Assembly: GCA_963709775.1 (NCBI GenBank) | Contig: CAVPXS010000009.1 | Span: 1 to 64,000, forward strand | Direction of reading: 5' to 3' | Source of the DNA: Salinimicrobium sp963709775 | GTDB lineage: Bacteria > Bacteroidota > Bacteroidia > Flavobacteriales > Flavobacteriaceae | Length of the DNA: 64,000 bases | Notes under the pieces: model-generated | What the model saw: the letters and a program-made list of their open reading frames with translations, nothing else | Database searches by the model: none | Told to the model about the DNA's origin: nothing | Position numbers and translations under genes: made by a program | Shown: in pieces, positions 53,517-62,043 of the stretch | How the letters are laid out: each line of letters starts with the position of its first letter | Numbering within the stretch: position 1 is the stretch's first letter

Positions 53517-55931
53517 ATGCAGAGTGAAACATCCTCAAAAAGTGAGATTTCTTTTGAAGATTTTAAGGCGCAGGTATTAAGTGATTACAAACTGGCGGTA
53601 ACCAGCCGGGAATGTAGTCTCTTAGGAAGGCGCGAGGTGCTTACGGGCAAAGCCAAGTTTGGAATTTTTGGTGATGGCAAGGAAGTGCCACAACTGGCAT
53701 GGGCAAAAGTTTTTGAAAATGGAGATTTCCGGTCAGGTTATTATAGGGATCAAACTTTTATGATGGCCATTGGCGCTCTTAATATTCAGCAATTTTTTGC
53801 CGGCTTATACGCCACTACAGATATCGATCAGGAACCCAGTTCTGCCGGAAGACAGATGGGAGGGCATTTCGCCACCCACAGTTTAAAAGATGATGGGACC
53901 TGGAAAAACCTGACCGAGCAGAAAAATTCCAGTGCAGATATTTCTCCTACTGCAGGACAAATGCCAAGACTGCTGGGACTTGCACAAGCATCCAAGATCT
54001 ACCGGAATGTTGAAGGCATAGATTCAGAAAATTTTTCGAAAAATGGAAATGAAATTGCCTGGGGAACTATTGGCAATGCCAGTACCAGTGAAGGATTGTT
54101 CTGGGAAACAATTAATGCAGCCGGAGTACTTCAGGTTCCAATGGTAATGAATGTATGGGATGATGAATATGGAATTTCTGTACACGCAAGACACCAAACT
54201 ACAAAACAAAATATTTCCGAAGTTTTAAAAGGTTTTCAGCGGGATAAAGGAGAAAACAATGGCTATGAAATTTTTGTAGTTAACGGTTGGGATTATCCTG
54301 CTCTTATAGAAACTTATGAGAAGGCAAATAAAATTGCCCGTGAAGAGCATATTCCTGTTTTGATCCACGTCCAGCAGCTTACCCAGCCGCAAGGCCACTC
54401 CACATCGGGTTCTCATGAGCGTTATAAAAGCGAAGAAAGACTGCAATGGGAACGGGAACACGACTGTAACGTAAAGATGCGGGAGTGGATGATAGAAACC
54501 AATATAGCTACAGATGAGGAGCTTCAGGATATTGAAAAAGATATAAAGAAGCAGGTAAGAGATGGTAAAAAAGCAGCCTGGGAAGCTCATACAGCTCCCG
54601 TAAAGAATAAATTGCAGGATGTTATACCTGTACTTCAAAGAGTTGCTGAGAGCAGCCAGAATAAAAATTTTATTCTTCAGCTAAAAAATGAACTTCAAGG
54701 GAACAAGGAACCTCTAAAAAGGGATATTCTTGTTGCAAGTAGAAAAGCTCTGCGATTTTTAAGAGGGGAAGAATCTCCAGCAAGACAGGAGTTACTGAAC
54801 TTTATTGAAAAATATACCGAAGAGGTGCGGCCACAATACAGCAGCCACCTTTACAGCTCTTCGAATTTTAATGCTCTTAATATTGAAGCCATTGCTCCTT
54901 CTTATGACGACAATGCTGAAGAAGTAGACGGTAGACTTGTTTTAAGAAACAACTTTGATAAGATCTTTGGAAAATATCCTGAAACGCTCATTTTTGGAGA
55001 GGATACAGGAGAAATTGGAGATGTTAACCAGGGACTTGAAGGCCTTCAGGAAAAATATGGGGAATTGCGAATTGCCGACACCGGGATTCGTGAAGCAACT
55101 ATCCTGGGGCAGGGAATTGGTATGGCAATGAGAGGTCTGCGTCCAATCGCAGAGATCCAATATCTTGACTATCTTCTTTATGCCTTGCAGATCATGAGTG
55201 ATGACCTGGCTACTCTTCAATACAGAACAAGAGGAAAGCAAAAAGCACCACTCATTATAAGAACGCGTGGCCATCGCCTGGAAGGAATCTGGCACAGTGG
55301 TTCCCCTATGGGTGGTATCCTTCATTTAATTCGTGGAATCCACGTGCTGGTACCACGAAATATGACAAAAGCAGCAGGCTTTTATAACACACTTCTGGAA
55401 AGTGATGAACCTGCTCTAATTGTAGAGTCTCTTAATGGATATCGTCTAAAAGAGAAAATGCCAAATAATCTTGGAGAATTTAAAACTCCGCTTGGTGTGG
55501 TGGAAACTATGAATGAAGGTGATGATATTACTTTGGTTTCCTATGGATCTACTTTGCGACTCGTAGAACAAGCTGCACGTGAACTTCAGGAAGTTGGGAT
55601 AAGCGCCGAAGTTATTGATGTGCAGTCTTTACTTCCTTTTGACCTTAATAAAGATATTGTAAAAAGCGTTGAGAAGACAAACCGACTTCTCGTCATAGAC
55701 GAGGATGTTCCCGGAGGTGCTTCGGCTTATATTATGCAAAAGATCATGGAAGAACAGGACGCGTGGAGATATCTTGATAGTAAACCCCAAACTCTTACTG
55801 CAAAAGATCACAGACCTGCCTACGGAACAGATGGAGATTATTTCTCAAAACCTTCTGTAGAAGATATTTTTGAGAAGGTGTATGACATCATGCACGAGTC
55901 GAATCCTGCAGAATTTCCACAGTTGAAGTAA
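53517..55931 (+). CDS. Fused branched-chain 2-oxoacid dehydrogenase E1 (alpha + beta)
   Basis: 804 residues joining the thiamine-diphosphate-dependent E1 alpha and beta chains. The alpha part holds 'FRSGYYRDQTFMMAIGALNI', 'GGHFATHSLKDDGTW' and the TPP site 'WGTIGNASTSEGLFWETINA'. The beta part starts near residue 465 with 'NNFDKIFGKYPETLIFGEDT' and has 'DTGIREATILGQGIGMAMRG' and 'FDLNKDIVKSVEKTNRLLVI'. It decarboxylates branched 2-oxo acids from Val, Leu and Ile, feeding the iso-fatty acids characteristic of flavobacteria. E2 and E3 are not in the window. It is monocistronic with its own promoter and terminator. Confidence 0.92.
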   Translation: MQSETSSKSEISFEDFKAQVLSDYKLAVTSRECSLLGRREVLTGKAKFGIFGDGKEVPQLAWAKVFENGDFRSGYYRDQTFMMAIGALNIQQFFAGLYATTDIDQEPSSAGRQMGGHFATHSLKDDGTWKNLTEQKNSSADISPTAGQMPRLLGLAQASKIYRNVEGIDSENFSKNGNEIAWGTIGNASTSEGLFWETINAAGVLQVPMVMNVWDDEYGISVHARHQTTKQNISEVLKGFQRDKGENNGYEIFVVNGWDYPALIETYEKANKIAREEHIPVLIHVQQLTQPQGHSTSGSHERYKSEERLQWEREHDCNVKMREWMIETNIATDEELQDIEKDIKKQVRDGKKAAWEAHTAPVKNKLQDVIPVLQRVAESSQNKNFILQLKNELQGNKEPLKRDILVASRKALRFLRGEESPARQELLNFIEKYTEEVRPQYSSHLYSSSNFNALNIEAIAPSYDDNAEEVDGRLVLRNNFDKIFGKYPETLIFGEDTGEIGDVNQGLEGLQEKYGELRIADTGIREATILGQGIGMAMRGLRPIAEIQYLDYLLYALQIMSDDLATLQYRTRGKQKAPLIIRTRGHRLEGIWHSGSPMGGILHLIRGIHVLVPRNMTKAAGFYNTLLESDEPALIVESLNGYRLKEKMPNNLGEFKTPLGVVETMNEGDDITLVSYGSTLRLVEQAARELQEVGISAEVIDVQSLLPFDLNKDIVKSVEKTNRLLVIDEDVPGGASAYIMQKIMEEQDAWRYLDSKPQTLTAKDHRPAYGTDGDYFSKPSVEDIFEKVYDIMHESNPAEFPQLK

Positions 55932-55949
55932 AGCAACATTTAATATTAT

Positions 55950-55986
55950 AAAGGCCACCTCTTTAGATCAAGACGTGGCCTTTTTT
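55950..55986. terminator. Terminator between convergent genes
   Basis: Stem 'aaaggccac' / 'gtggccttt' with a 16-nt loop and six T; serves the dehydrogenase gene and, in reverse, possibly the small lipoprotein gene. Confidence 0.85.
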
Positions 55987-55987
55987 C

Positions 55988-56534
55988 TTATCTCCAGGTA
56001 AATTTTGAAATTCTTATCCCTACGTAGCAATCATCATTGCACCCGTAGGCACTAAATCCACAAAGAATCATCACTCCGGTTTCATTTGTTTCAAAATAGA
56101 CCTCATTTGTGTCTGGATCCACAGTCAAATATTGAGAAATACAGGTTTTATAAAGATCATCCATTGAAAGAGGTGGTGCCCCGGCAGCATGGCTTCCAAT
56201 TTCTTTACGGGAAGTTTCTTCATATGTGTCAGTGATCGTTTTAGTTCCATTTTTATCGGAAATAATAAAGGCCTCGTAATACCTGCCAACTACTTTACCC
56301 TTTTCAATGAGAATAGTCGTCTCACTTCCCACTCCCGTCCACGATTCCTCAAAAAAAGTGTATTCATAGGAATTACCGTTCTGCTTCTTTAAATCATCCC
56401 AGGCGGCTTTGCTCTCCCTGAAATTATAGCCGTTTTCCCCTTCTTTTGAAATATTCTCCACTTACAGAATCCAGACTGCAGGAACTAATAAGCAGCAAAA
56501 AAGGTAGAAATAATAAGGTGTAGATCTTTTCCAT
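55988..56534 (-). CDS. Small lipoprotein of unknown function, one frameshift
   Basis: From ATG 56534 the reading gives a lipoprotein signal 'YTLLFLPFLLLISSCSLDS'. After one frame change near 56465 it continues 'ENISKEGENGYNFRESKAAW', 'YTFFEESWTGVGSETTILIE' and 'FETNETGVMILCGFSAYGCN' to a conserved-looking end 'GIRISKFTWR'. The open frame lacking the signal starts inside the mature part, so one lost base is likely. Pattern and size (about 180 residues) suggest a beta-rich exported protein; I do not recognise the family. Confidence 0.65.
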
Positions 56535-56699
56535 AAGCTTTAGATTTATACTTAAATTTAAACAATCTTCAGAAAAGAAATACAGGATTAATTAATTTAT
56601 TTTCAGACACTTACAACTTCATAATTTATTTCATAATAACTAAATTAGTGATAATGAGAGAGGATAAATTGAAGAATTCAGAACAAAATTCATAAATAA

Positions 56700-58217
56700 T
56701 TACATCCAGTGTTTTTCCGTACTTTCAATTTTGTAAAGCAGGTAATTCTTTAATGCCTGAATTTGATCCTTCCTTACCATTGGAAACTGAATATCCCCTC
56801 CGGCCGAATGAAATGTAAGATAGACAAGCCCCCTTCTTTTGTACCAGATTGGTTGAGATACAGAAATCGCCTGTAACCTGAATATCTCCAGGTATTGCTC
56901 CTTCTTTATCCAAACACCGGAATACCTGATCAAAAACTCTTCAGAAACGCCCAATTTGAGGTTTCGATAATAGAGAAAATTATAAAAAACCAACAAAAGC
57001 AAGTAAGCAGCAGAAATTGAAAGGAACCAATAAACCGTCACCATTTCTACGTAATAAAGAAGAAACCCACCTATTATGATTAGAGGGATTAATCCCCGCG
57101 AGATTTTCTTTAAAAGCAAATATTTACTGGGAAGAACAGTAAATTCTTCCTGAATCCTGTTTTTGTAAAAATATTCTTTAACCTGGGAGACCACATCGGG
57201 TGGTAAGCCTACTATTTTGATCTGGTTCTTTTCAAGATCATTTTCGCTACTGGCTAAAGAAATTTTCACCTGGTAAAGCTGCATCGCTTTTTGAATAGGA
57301 TTGGTCAAAACCTGCAATAGCTGAATTCGGCTCGCGCGTAGATTTACTTTAGTGTTATTTCTAAGGCCCATTTCCACCTGTAAGGTATCCCTGAATTTTT
57401 GCAGGTGGAGCCCAAAATATTTGATGACGGTCTCTCCTACGGTAAATACCATTCCCACGATCAAAAGGAAAATAATAAGCATGAATTTCCCCTGTGCCCA
57501 GTAAACTTGAGGCTCCTGAAGTTGAGCAGACAATTCATCATTAAACATAAATTGCTCCCGCAGGGTAAAATAAAATGCTATGATTATTCCTACTCCTCGT
57601 AAATAATTAGAAGTAAGGCCAAGCTTTATAAGCGTCAATAAGCTTACTTTATGTTCCCACTCAGGTAGCGCTTTAGAAGTAGAAGCCTTATTTTCCTCTC
57701 TCCCTTCCAGATTTGGATCTTCTTCCTGTACTGCTGCCCTTTCTTCTTCAGCACGAGCCATGAGCAGATCTGCCAACGCATTGGCTCTTTCTTCTGAAAG
57801 TGCTTTGATTTCAACCTCCTTATCCTGACTTCCCGCTGTCTCCACAACTACACTGTAAACCCCAATAACGCGCTGAAGAATGTTTCTGCGGAAATTTACC
57901 TGCTGTATCTTCTGAAACGGAATATTGATAACATCTGTCGAAAAAACACCTTTTTGAAGCACGAATTCTTCATTCTTCTCGTCAATGTGGAATTTGAAAT
58001 TCAGAAAGTATTTGATACTATATCCCAGGCTAATTAATAATATCAGAATAAATCCTGCACCTGCAAGTAACAAAGTACGCTGGTCTACTTCCTTGAACGC
58101 AAAATAAAAAACTACCACCCACAAGTTTCGGGCGATGTGGTAGAGAGAGGTAGCAAAGATGAGCACAAGCCCCACACCCGATTGCCGTTGAGGCTCAGTA
58201 AAATTATAATTAGGCAT
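56700..58217 (-). CDS. Membrane protein with repeated bacterial-PH domains (YdbT-like)
   Basis: 505 residues with several helix pairs and bPH2 (DUF304) domains: 'FVLQKGVFSTDVINIPFQKI' with 'QQVNFRRNILQRVIGVYSVV', a second around residues 285-350 ('RASRIQLLQVLTNPIQKAMQ'), and a third ending 'GGDIQFPMVRKDQIQALKNY'. Matches B. subtilis YdbT, which partners YdbS; both are membrane proteins linked to envelope stress or bacteriocin resistance. The start overlaps the end of the YdbS-like gene by 8 bp. The function is not established. Confidence 0.9.
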   Translation of the reverse strand: MPNYNFTEPQRQSGVGLVLIFATSLYHIARNLWVVVFYFAFKEVDQRTLLLAGAGFILILLISLGYSIKYFLNFKFHIDEKNEEFVLQKGVFSTDVINIPFQKIQQVNFRRNILQRVIGVYSVVVETAGSQDKEVEIKALSEERANALADLLMARAEEERAAVQEEDPNLEGREENKASTSKALPEWEHKVSLLTLIKLGLTSNYLRGVGIIIAFYFTLREQFMFNDELSAQLQEPQVYWAQGKFMLIIFLLIVGMVFTVGETVIKYFGLHLQKFRDTLQVEMGLRNNTKVNLRASRIQLLQVLTNPIQKAMQLYQVKISLASSENDLEKNQIKIVGLPPDVVSQVKEYFYKNRIQEEFTVLPSKYLLLKKISRGLIPLIIIGGFLLYYVEMVTVYWFLSISAAYLLLLVFYNFLYYRNLKLGVSEEFLIRYSGVWIKKEQYLEIFRLQAISVSQPIWYKRRGLVYLTFHSAGGDIQFPMVRKDQIQALKNYLLYKIESTEKHWM

Positions 58218-58743
58218 GATTGTATATTCGTCCCGAAATTTCCTCTTTTACAGAAATTGCAGTTTGAGGTTTGATTCCCGGAACACTTACATCACTTCCC
58301 GACCCTCCGGCAGTAAAAACCTTAACGGTTGAAATTTTCAGCATTTTATCCAGGAAAGAACGCTCTACAGAAACGTGCTGAATTCTGTTAAAGGGCACAA
58401 CTGTAATTCGTTCGAAAAGAAATCCGCGTTTAAAAATAATATCCTGTTCCCTTAATGCATAACCACTTTTTTTCACATACATAAGGTTATTAAAAATCGT
58501 CCATCCAAAAACGAGTAAAATGAACAATCCGGCCCAAATAATGTAATTGTGAAATTCCGGGGAAGAGAATTTATAAGCTACAAATAATCCCACGGCAAAA
58601 AACAGGAAGGAAATTGTGGTTCCAACCTGCAGTTTTACAAGATATTTTTTAGATATGGGATGCAGCTCCACTTCTTCATACCTGGGAAGCGCGGCAACAT
58701 CTACTTCAAAATTTGAAAATTGTGGTGTGCTTATGGGATCCAT
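58210..58743 (-). CDS. bPH2 membrane protein (YdbS-like)
   Basis: 177 residues with two N-terminal helices ('ISFLFFAVGLFVAYKF', 'YIIWAGLFILLVFGWTIFNN') and one bPH2 domain: 'RGFLFERITVVPFNRIQHVS' and 'VERSFLDKMLKISTVKVFTA'. Together with the following YdbT-like gene it forms the usual YdbS-YdbT pair. It overlaps menB by 13 bp and so is cotranscribed with it. Confidence 0.92.
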   Translation of the reverse strand: MDPISTPQFSNFEVDVAALPRYEEVELHPISKKYLVKLQVGTTISFLFFAVGLFVAYKFSSPEFHNYIIWAGLFILLVFGWTIFNNLMYVKKSGYALREQDIIFKRGFLFERITVVPFNRIQHVSVERSFLDKMLKISTVKVFTAGGSGSDVSVPGIKPQTAISVKEEISGRIYNHA

Positions 58744-59570
58744 TTCTTTTCAAAATTAGGTTTTCTTTTCTCAAGAAAAGCATTGCGGCCTTCTTTGGCC
58801 TCATCTGTCATATATGCCAGTCGGGTTGCTTCCCCGGCAAATACCTGTTGGCCAACCATTCCGTCATCGGTAAGGTTCATGGCGAATTTCAGCATTTTTA
58901 TTGAGGTGGGTGATTTGGCGAGGATCTCCTGCGCCCATTCGTAAGCAGTGTCTTCCAATTCATCATGAGGAATTACCGCGTTGACCATTCCCATTTCATA
59001 GGCTTCCTGGGCCGAATAGTTTCTTCCCAAAAAGAAGATTTCCCGGGCTTTTTTCTGTCCCACCATTTTAGCCAGGTAAGCAGATCCATATCCACCGTCA
59101 AAACTGGTGACATCGGCATCGGTCTGTTTAAAGATTGCATGTTCCTTACTGGCAAGAGTAAGATCGCAGACTACATGAAGGCTATGGCCTCCTCCTACTG
59201 CCCATCCCGGAACCACTGCAATAACAGCCTTAGGCATAAATCTTATCAATCTTTGCACTTCCAGAATATTTAGCCGGTGCATCCCGTCTTCACCCACATA
59301 TCCCTGATGACCACGCGCTTTTTGATCTCCGCCACTGCAAAAACTATAAACCCCATCTTTAGAAGAAGGGCCTTCAGCAGTTAATAATACGACCCCTATC
59401 GAAGTATCTTCCTGGGCATCGTAAAATGCATCATATAATTCGCTAGTAGTTTTAGGCCTAAAAGCATTTCTCACGTCGGGTCTGTTAAATGCAATTCGTG
59501 CAACACCATTGGATTTTTTATAGGTGATATCTTCGTATTCTTTAGCTGTTTTCCATTCTATATTAGCCAT
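58731..59570 (-). CDS. menB: 1,4-dihydroxy-2-naphthoyl-CoA synthase
   Basis: 279-residue crotonase-fold enzyme closing the naphthoate ring in menaquinone synthesis. The start 'MANIEWKTAKEYEDITYKKS', 'VARIAFNRPDVRNAFRPKTT', 'YSFCSGGDQKARGHQGYVGE' and 'VPGWAVGGGHSLHVVCDLTL' are diagnostic, and 'DADVTSFDGGYGSAYLAKMV' carries the MenB-specific loop. menD and an isochorismate synthase gene lie a few kb upstream in the same direction, with unrelated small genes between. Confidence 0.97.
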   Translation of the reverse strand: MANIEWKTAKEYEDITYKKSNGVARIAFNRPDVRNAFRPKTTSELYDAFYDAQEDTSIGVVLLTAEGPSSKDGVYSFCSGGDQKARGHQGYVGEDGMHRLNILEVQRLIRFMPKAVIAVVPGWAVGGGHSLHVVCDLTLASKEHAIFKQTDADVTSFDGGYGSAYLAKMVGQKKAREIFFLGRNYSAQEAYEMGMVNAVIPHDELEDTAYEWAQEILAKSPTSIKMLKFAMNLTDDGMVGQQVFAGEATRLAYMTDEAKEGRNAFLEKRKPNFEKKWIP

Positions 59571-59620
59571 AATCTTATTTTAAAGTAAAAGTAGAGATTT
59601 AGATGCGAATCCTAAAGCAG

Positions 59621-59648
59621 AAAGCCTGTAGAAAGAACTACAGGCTTT
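59621..59648 (-). terminator. Hairpin between DUF2059 gene and menB
   Basis: Stem 'aaagcctgtag' / 'ctacaggcttt', six-base loop, 22 nt past the DUF2059 stop. The following T-tract on the minus strand is weak. Confidence 0.7.
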
Positions 59649-59670
59649 GAAATTTAATGAATTCTTCTTC

Positions 59671-60075
59671 CTATTGTGCGTACTTCATAATTAGTGGCTG
59701 AAGTTCCATTCCCCAAACCTGACCAATTTCCATGGCTCTTTTAGTTATCACAGGGGTGGTGGCTACCATCTTTTTTCCAATAGGAGTATCGTAAAATGCC
59801 AAAATCTGGTTCAATTCTTCCTCTGTATAGGTGTCCATGTAAACGACAGCCATTTTACTGTATAGGCTTTCCATACTTTGTTTAAGCTCTTTTTTAAATG
59901 CTTCCTGATTAGTCTCCGGTACCATTTTCACTAAAGGGTCTGCCATGATATCAAACTGTTGGCCAGAGGTCATTTTGATTAGGTGAATGGCTTTATCTTC
60001 AAAACTCATGCTTTCCTGAGAAACAGCACTAAAACTAATAGCAAATAACAAAAATGTAAATAAGGTCTTTTTCAT
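59671..60075 (-). CDS. DUF2059 exported protein
   Basis: 134 residues with a Sec signal 'LFTFLLFAISFSAVSQES'. 'YMDTYTEEELNQILAFYDTP' and 'IGKKMVATTPVITKRAMEIG' are typical of DUF2059. The function is unknown; members are small periplasmic helical proteins. It has its own hairpin terminator. Confidence 0.9.
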   Translation of the reverse strand: MKKTLFTFLLFAISFSAVSQESMSFEDKAIHLIKMTSGQQFDIMADPLVKMVPETNQEAFKKELKQSMESLYSKMAVVYMDTYTEEELNQILAFYDTPIGKKMVATTPVITKRAMEIGQVWGMELQPLIMKYAQ

Positions 60076-60255
60076 GGTATTATAATTTTGTAATTAGATT
60101 AATCCTGACGAAAATAAACCTTTCTCCAAAATGGAGCATGTCAAATTCAAATCTTTTATTTTAGCTTTGAACAGAATTCTCCTTTACAAAAATCCAAAAA
60201 TGGCTTATTTTAAATTTGCTGCATGATTTTTGAAAAGGAGATTAAAAATATATTG

Positions 60256-60742
60256 ATGAAAAACCTGCTTTTATTGGTGTCATTTTCATTATTTACCTTT
60301 TCTGGTATGGCGCAGGAATTTGATACCTCAGAGAGTATATATATTGGCGCCCGGGAAGTACGTCCCAGTCTTTCCATGCCTGTACGTGAATTTTCTGAAT
60401 CAAAATTCACTCTTATGGAGGTCAACTTTGATAAAAAAGATGAAAAGAGACAGGTGAATCTAATCGCCATGATGGAGCAGCAGCGCTTTGAAAAAGAAAG
60501 AGGCATAGTTGAAATGGAATCGCCCATGCCCGGCCTTAGCACCGGGGAAAAGTCACTTATTGAAGTGACCAATGATATAAGGATTCACGACCGCAGTTCT
60601 AACTTCGATATCTATACCGGTAAGAAAAAGATTCCGGCATATGAAGAAATGCAGTCCCCTATTTTCCGTCAGGGTTATACACCCTTTCTCAAGAAGAAGA
60701 TATGGTTCTCCAGGAGTTTATTACAACCCCTACTTAAGGTAA
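60256..60742 (+). CDS. Small exported protein of unknown function, frameshift near the end
   Basis: About 161 residues from 'MKNLLLLVSFSLFTFSGMAQ', a Sec signal; 11 extra upstream codons are not needed. The mature part 'FDTSESIYIGAREVRPSLSM' and 'KRQVNLIAMMEQQRFEKERG' is not recognised. The open frame runs on into the neighbouring gene, but one base offset near 60685 gives 'SRRRYGSPGVYYNPYLR' and a stop, a more protein-like end; a single-base error is probable. The 3' end overlaps the convergent S1 gene by 13 bp. Confidence 0.6.
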
Positions 60743-61560
60743 ATTCCTTCCTCTTTTATATCCACCTTTCGTTGTTTATAAAGATTTCCAAGGGCACGTT
60801 TAAAACTTTTCTTGCTCATTTGCACCTCTCTTTCGATCTCTTTAGGTGAAGATTTGTCGGTAAGAGCCAGGAAGCCGCCTTTTACCTCTAATAAGCTAAG
60901 AAGCTCCTGCGCATTAGGTTCTATACTGCGAAAGCCCGGGCGCTGCAGAGTAATATCGATCTTTCCGTCCGGCCTTGTCTTCCTGACGTAACCTTTTAAC
61001 CTGTCACCCACATGAAGTTTTTGAAATACATCATCCTTATATAATAACCCTTTGTGGATCTCATTTACAATAACGTTCCATCCCAATTCTGTGGGATTGG
61101 CTACTATCAGGTCTACTTCTTCAAATGCTTCAACCGTTAGCTGAGAATTATCCAGAAATGCGTCTACTTTATTAGAACCCACAAGCCTGCCGGTAAGTTC
61201 ATCAAGATAACAGAAGATAAGATAACGTTCTCCTTCCCGCATTTTCATTGCCTGTTCTTTAAAAGGCACAAAAAGGTGTTTTTCAAGCCCCCAGTCCATA
61301 AAGGCACCTATCTCACTCACCTCTGCACATTTAAGATAACCGAACTCATCAAGTTTCACAAAAGGCTTTAGGGAAGTTGCCACGGGCCGCTCCTCGTGAT
61401 CAAGGTAAACGAAGACCTTTAGCTCATCGCCTATCTCAAAAGTTTCAGGTTTGTATTTATTTGGCAATAAAACCTCATTCCCATCATCATCTTTTAAAAA
61501 CAGTCCTGGTTCTGTGTCGCGATCGATCTTAAGCGTATGATATTCCCCTATGGCAAGCAT
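60730..61560 (-). CDS. CvfB-like S1-domain RNA-binding protein
   Basis: About 276 residues starting 'MLAIGEYHTLKIDRDTEPGL'; five upstream codons are probably not translated. Contains S1-like repeats ('GYLKCAEVSEIGAFMDWGLE', 'KHLFVPFKEQAMKMREGERY', 'VGDRLKGYVRKTRPDGKIDI') and a C-terminal winged helix ('SPKEIEREVQMSKKSFKRAL'). Matches the CvfB (conserved virulence factor B/YitL) family, an RNA-binding regulator in S. aureus. Found with menD and DUF2853 genes in flavobacteria. Confidence 0.92.
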   Translation of the reverse strand: MLAIGEYHTLKIDRDTEPGLFLKDDDGNEVLLPNKYKPETFEIGDELKVFVYLDHEERPVATSLKPFVKLDEFGYLKCAEVSEIGAFMDWGLEKHLFVPFKEQAMKMREGERYLIFCYLDELTGRLVGSNKVDAFLDNSQLTVEAFEEVDLIVANPTELGWNVIVNEIHKGLLYKDDVFQKLHVGDRLKGYVRKTRPDGKIDITLQRPGFRSIEPNAQELLSLLEVKGGFLALTDKSSPKEIEREVQMSKKSFKRALGNLYKQRKVDIKEEGIYLK

Positions 61561-61635
61561 AAAATTTTTTTTCAAAGATACTTTATTTTTAACGGCTCTT
61601 TAAACCGAATAAATTTACTATCTCATCTATTTATT

Positions 61636-61977
61636 TTAATTGAAAACAGCTTCTTTTTTGTAGAATTTTGTAAGCAGATAATACACTACAGCTCTGTATT
61701 TATTTCGATTGGAAGTTCCATATTTCTCAATGATCAATTCAAGACCTGCATCAAGATTCTTGTCATCCTTAAGCCCAAGTTTTTTAACCATGAAATTCTG
61801 TTTCACAGTCTCAAGTTCACTTGGTGAAGAACTGGAAATCGTTTCTGCGTCACTATTAAAGATACTTGGACCACATGCTTTTGTAACTTTTCTTAAAAGC
61901 TCCACATCTGCGTCTTCTCCAAGTTTTTCTTTGATGTCCTGCACGTACTTTTCTACTTTTTCTTCAGTCTTACTCAT
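61636..61977 (-). CDS. DUF2853 protein
   Basis: 113 residues, soluble, mostly helical: 'KVEKYVQDIKEKLGEDADVE', 'LLRKVTKACGPSIFNSDAET' and 'EKYGTSNRNKYRAVVYYLLT'. Clear member of the small DUF2853 family, whose function is unknown. It lies between menD and the cvfB-like gene, 66 nt after menD. Confidence 0.92.
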   Translation of the reverse strand: MSKTEEKVEKYVQDIKEKLGEDADVELLRKVTKACGPSIFNSDAETISSSSPSELETVKQNFMVKKLGLKDDKNLDAGLELIIEKYGTSNRNKYRAVVYYLLTKFYKKEAVFN

Positions 61978-62043
61978 TTTTAATAATTTTTAGGTTTCCC
62001 CAAAAGTTAGAAAAAATGAGGCAGTAAGTATTAAAATGAAATC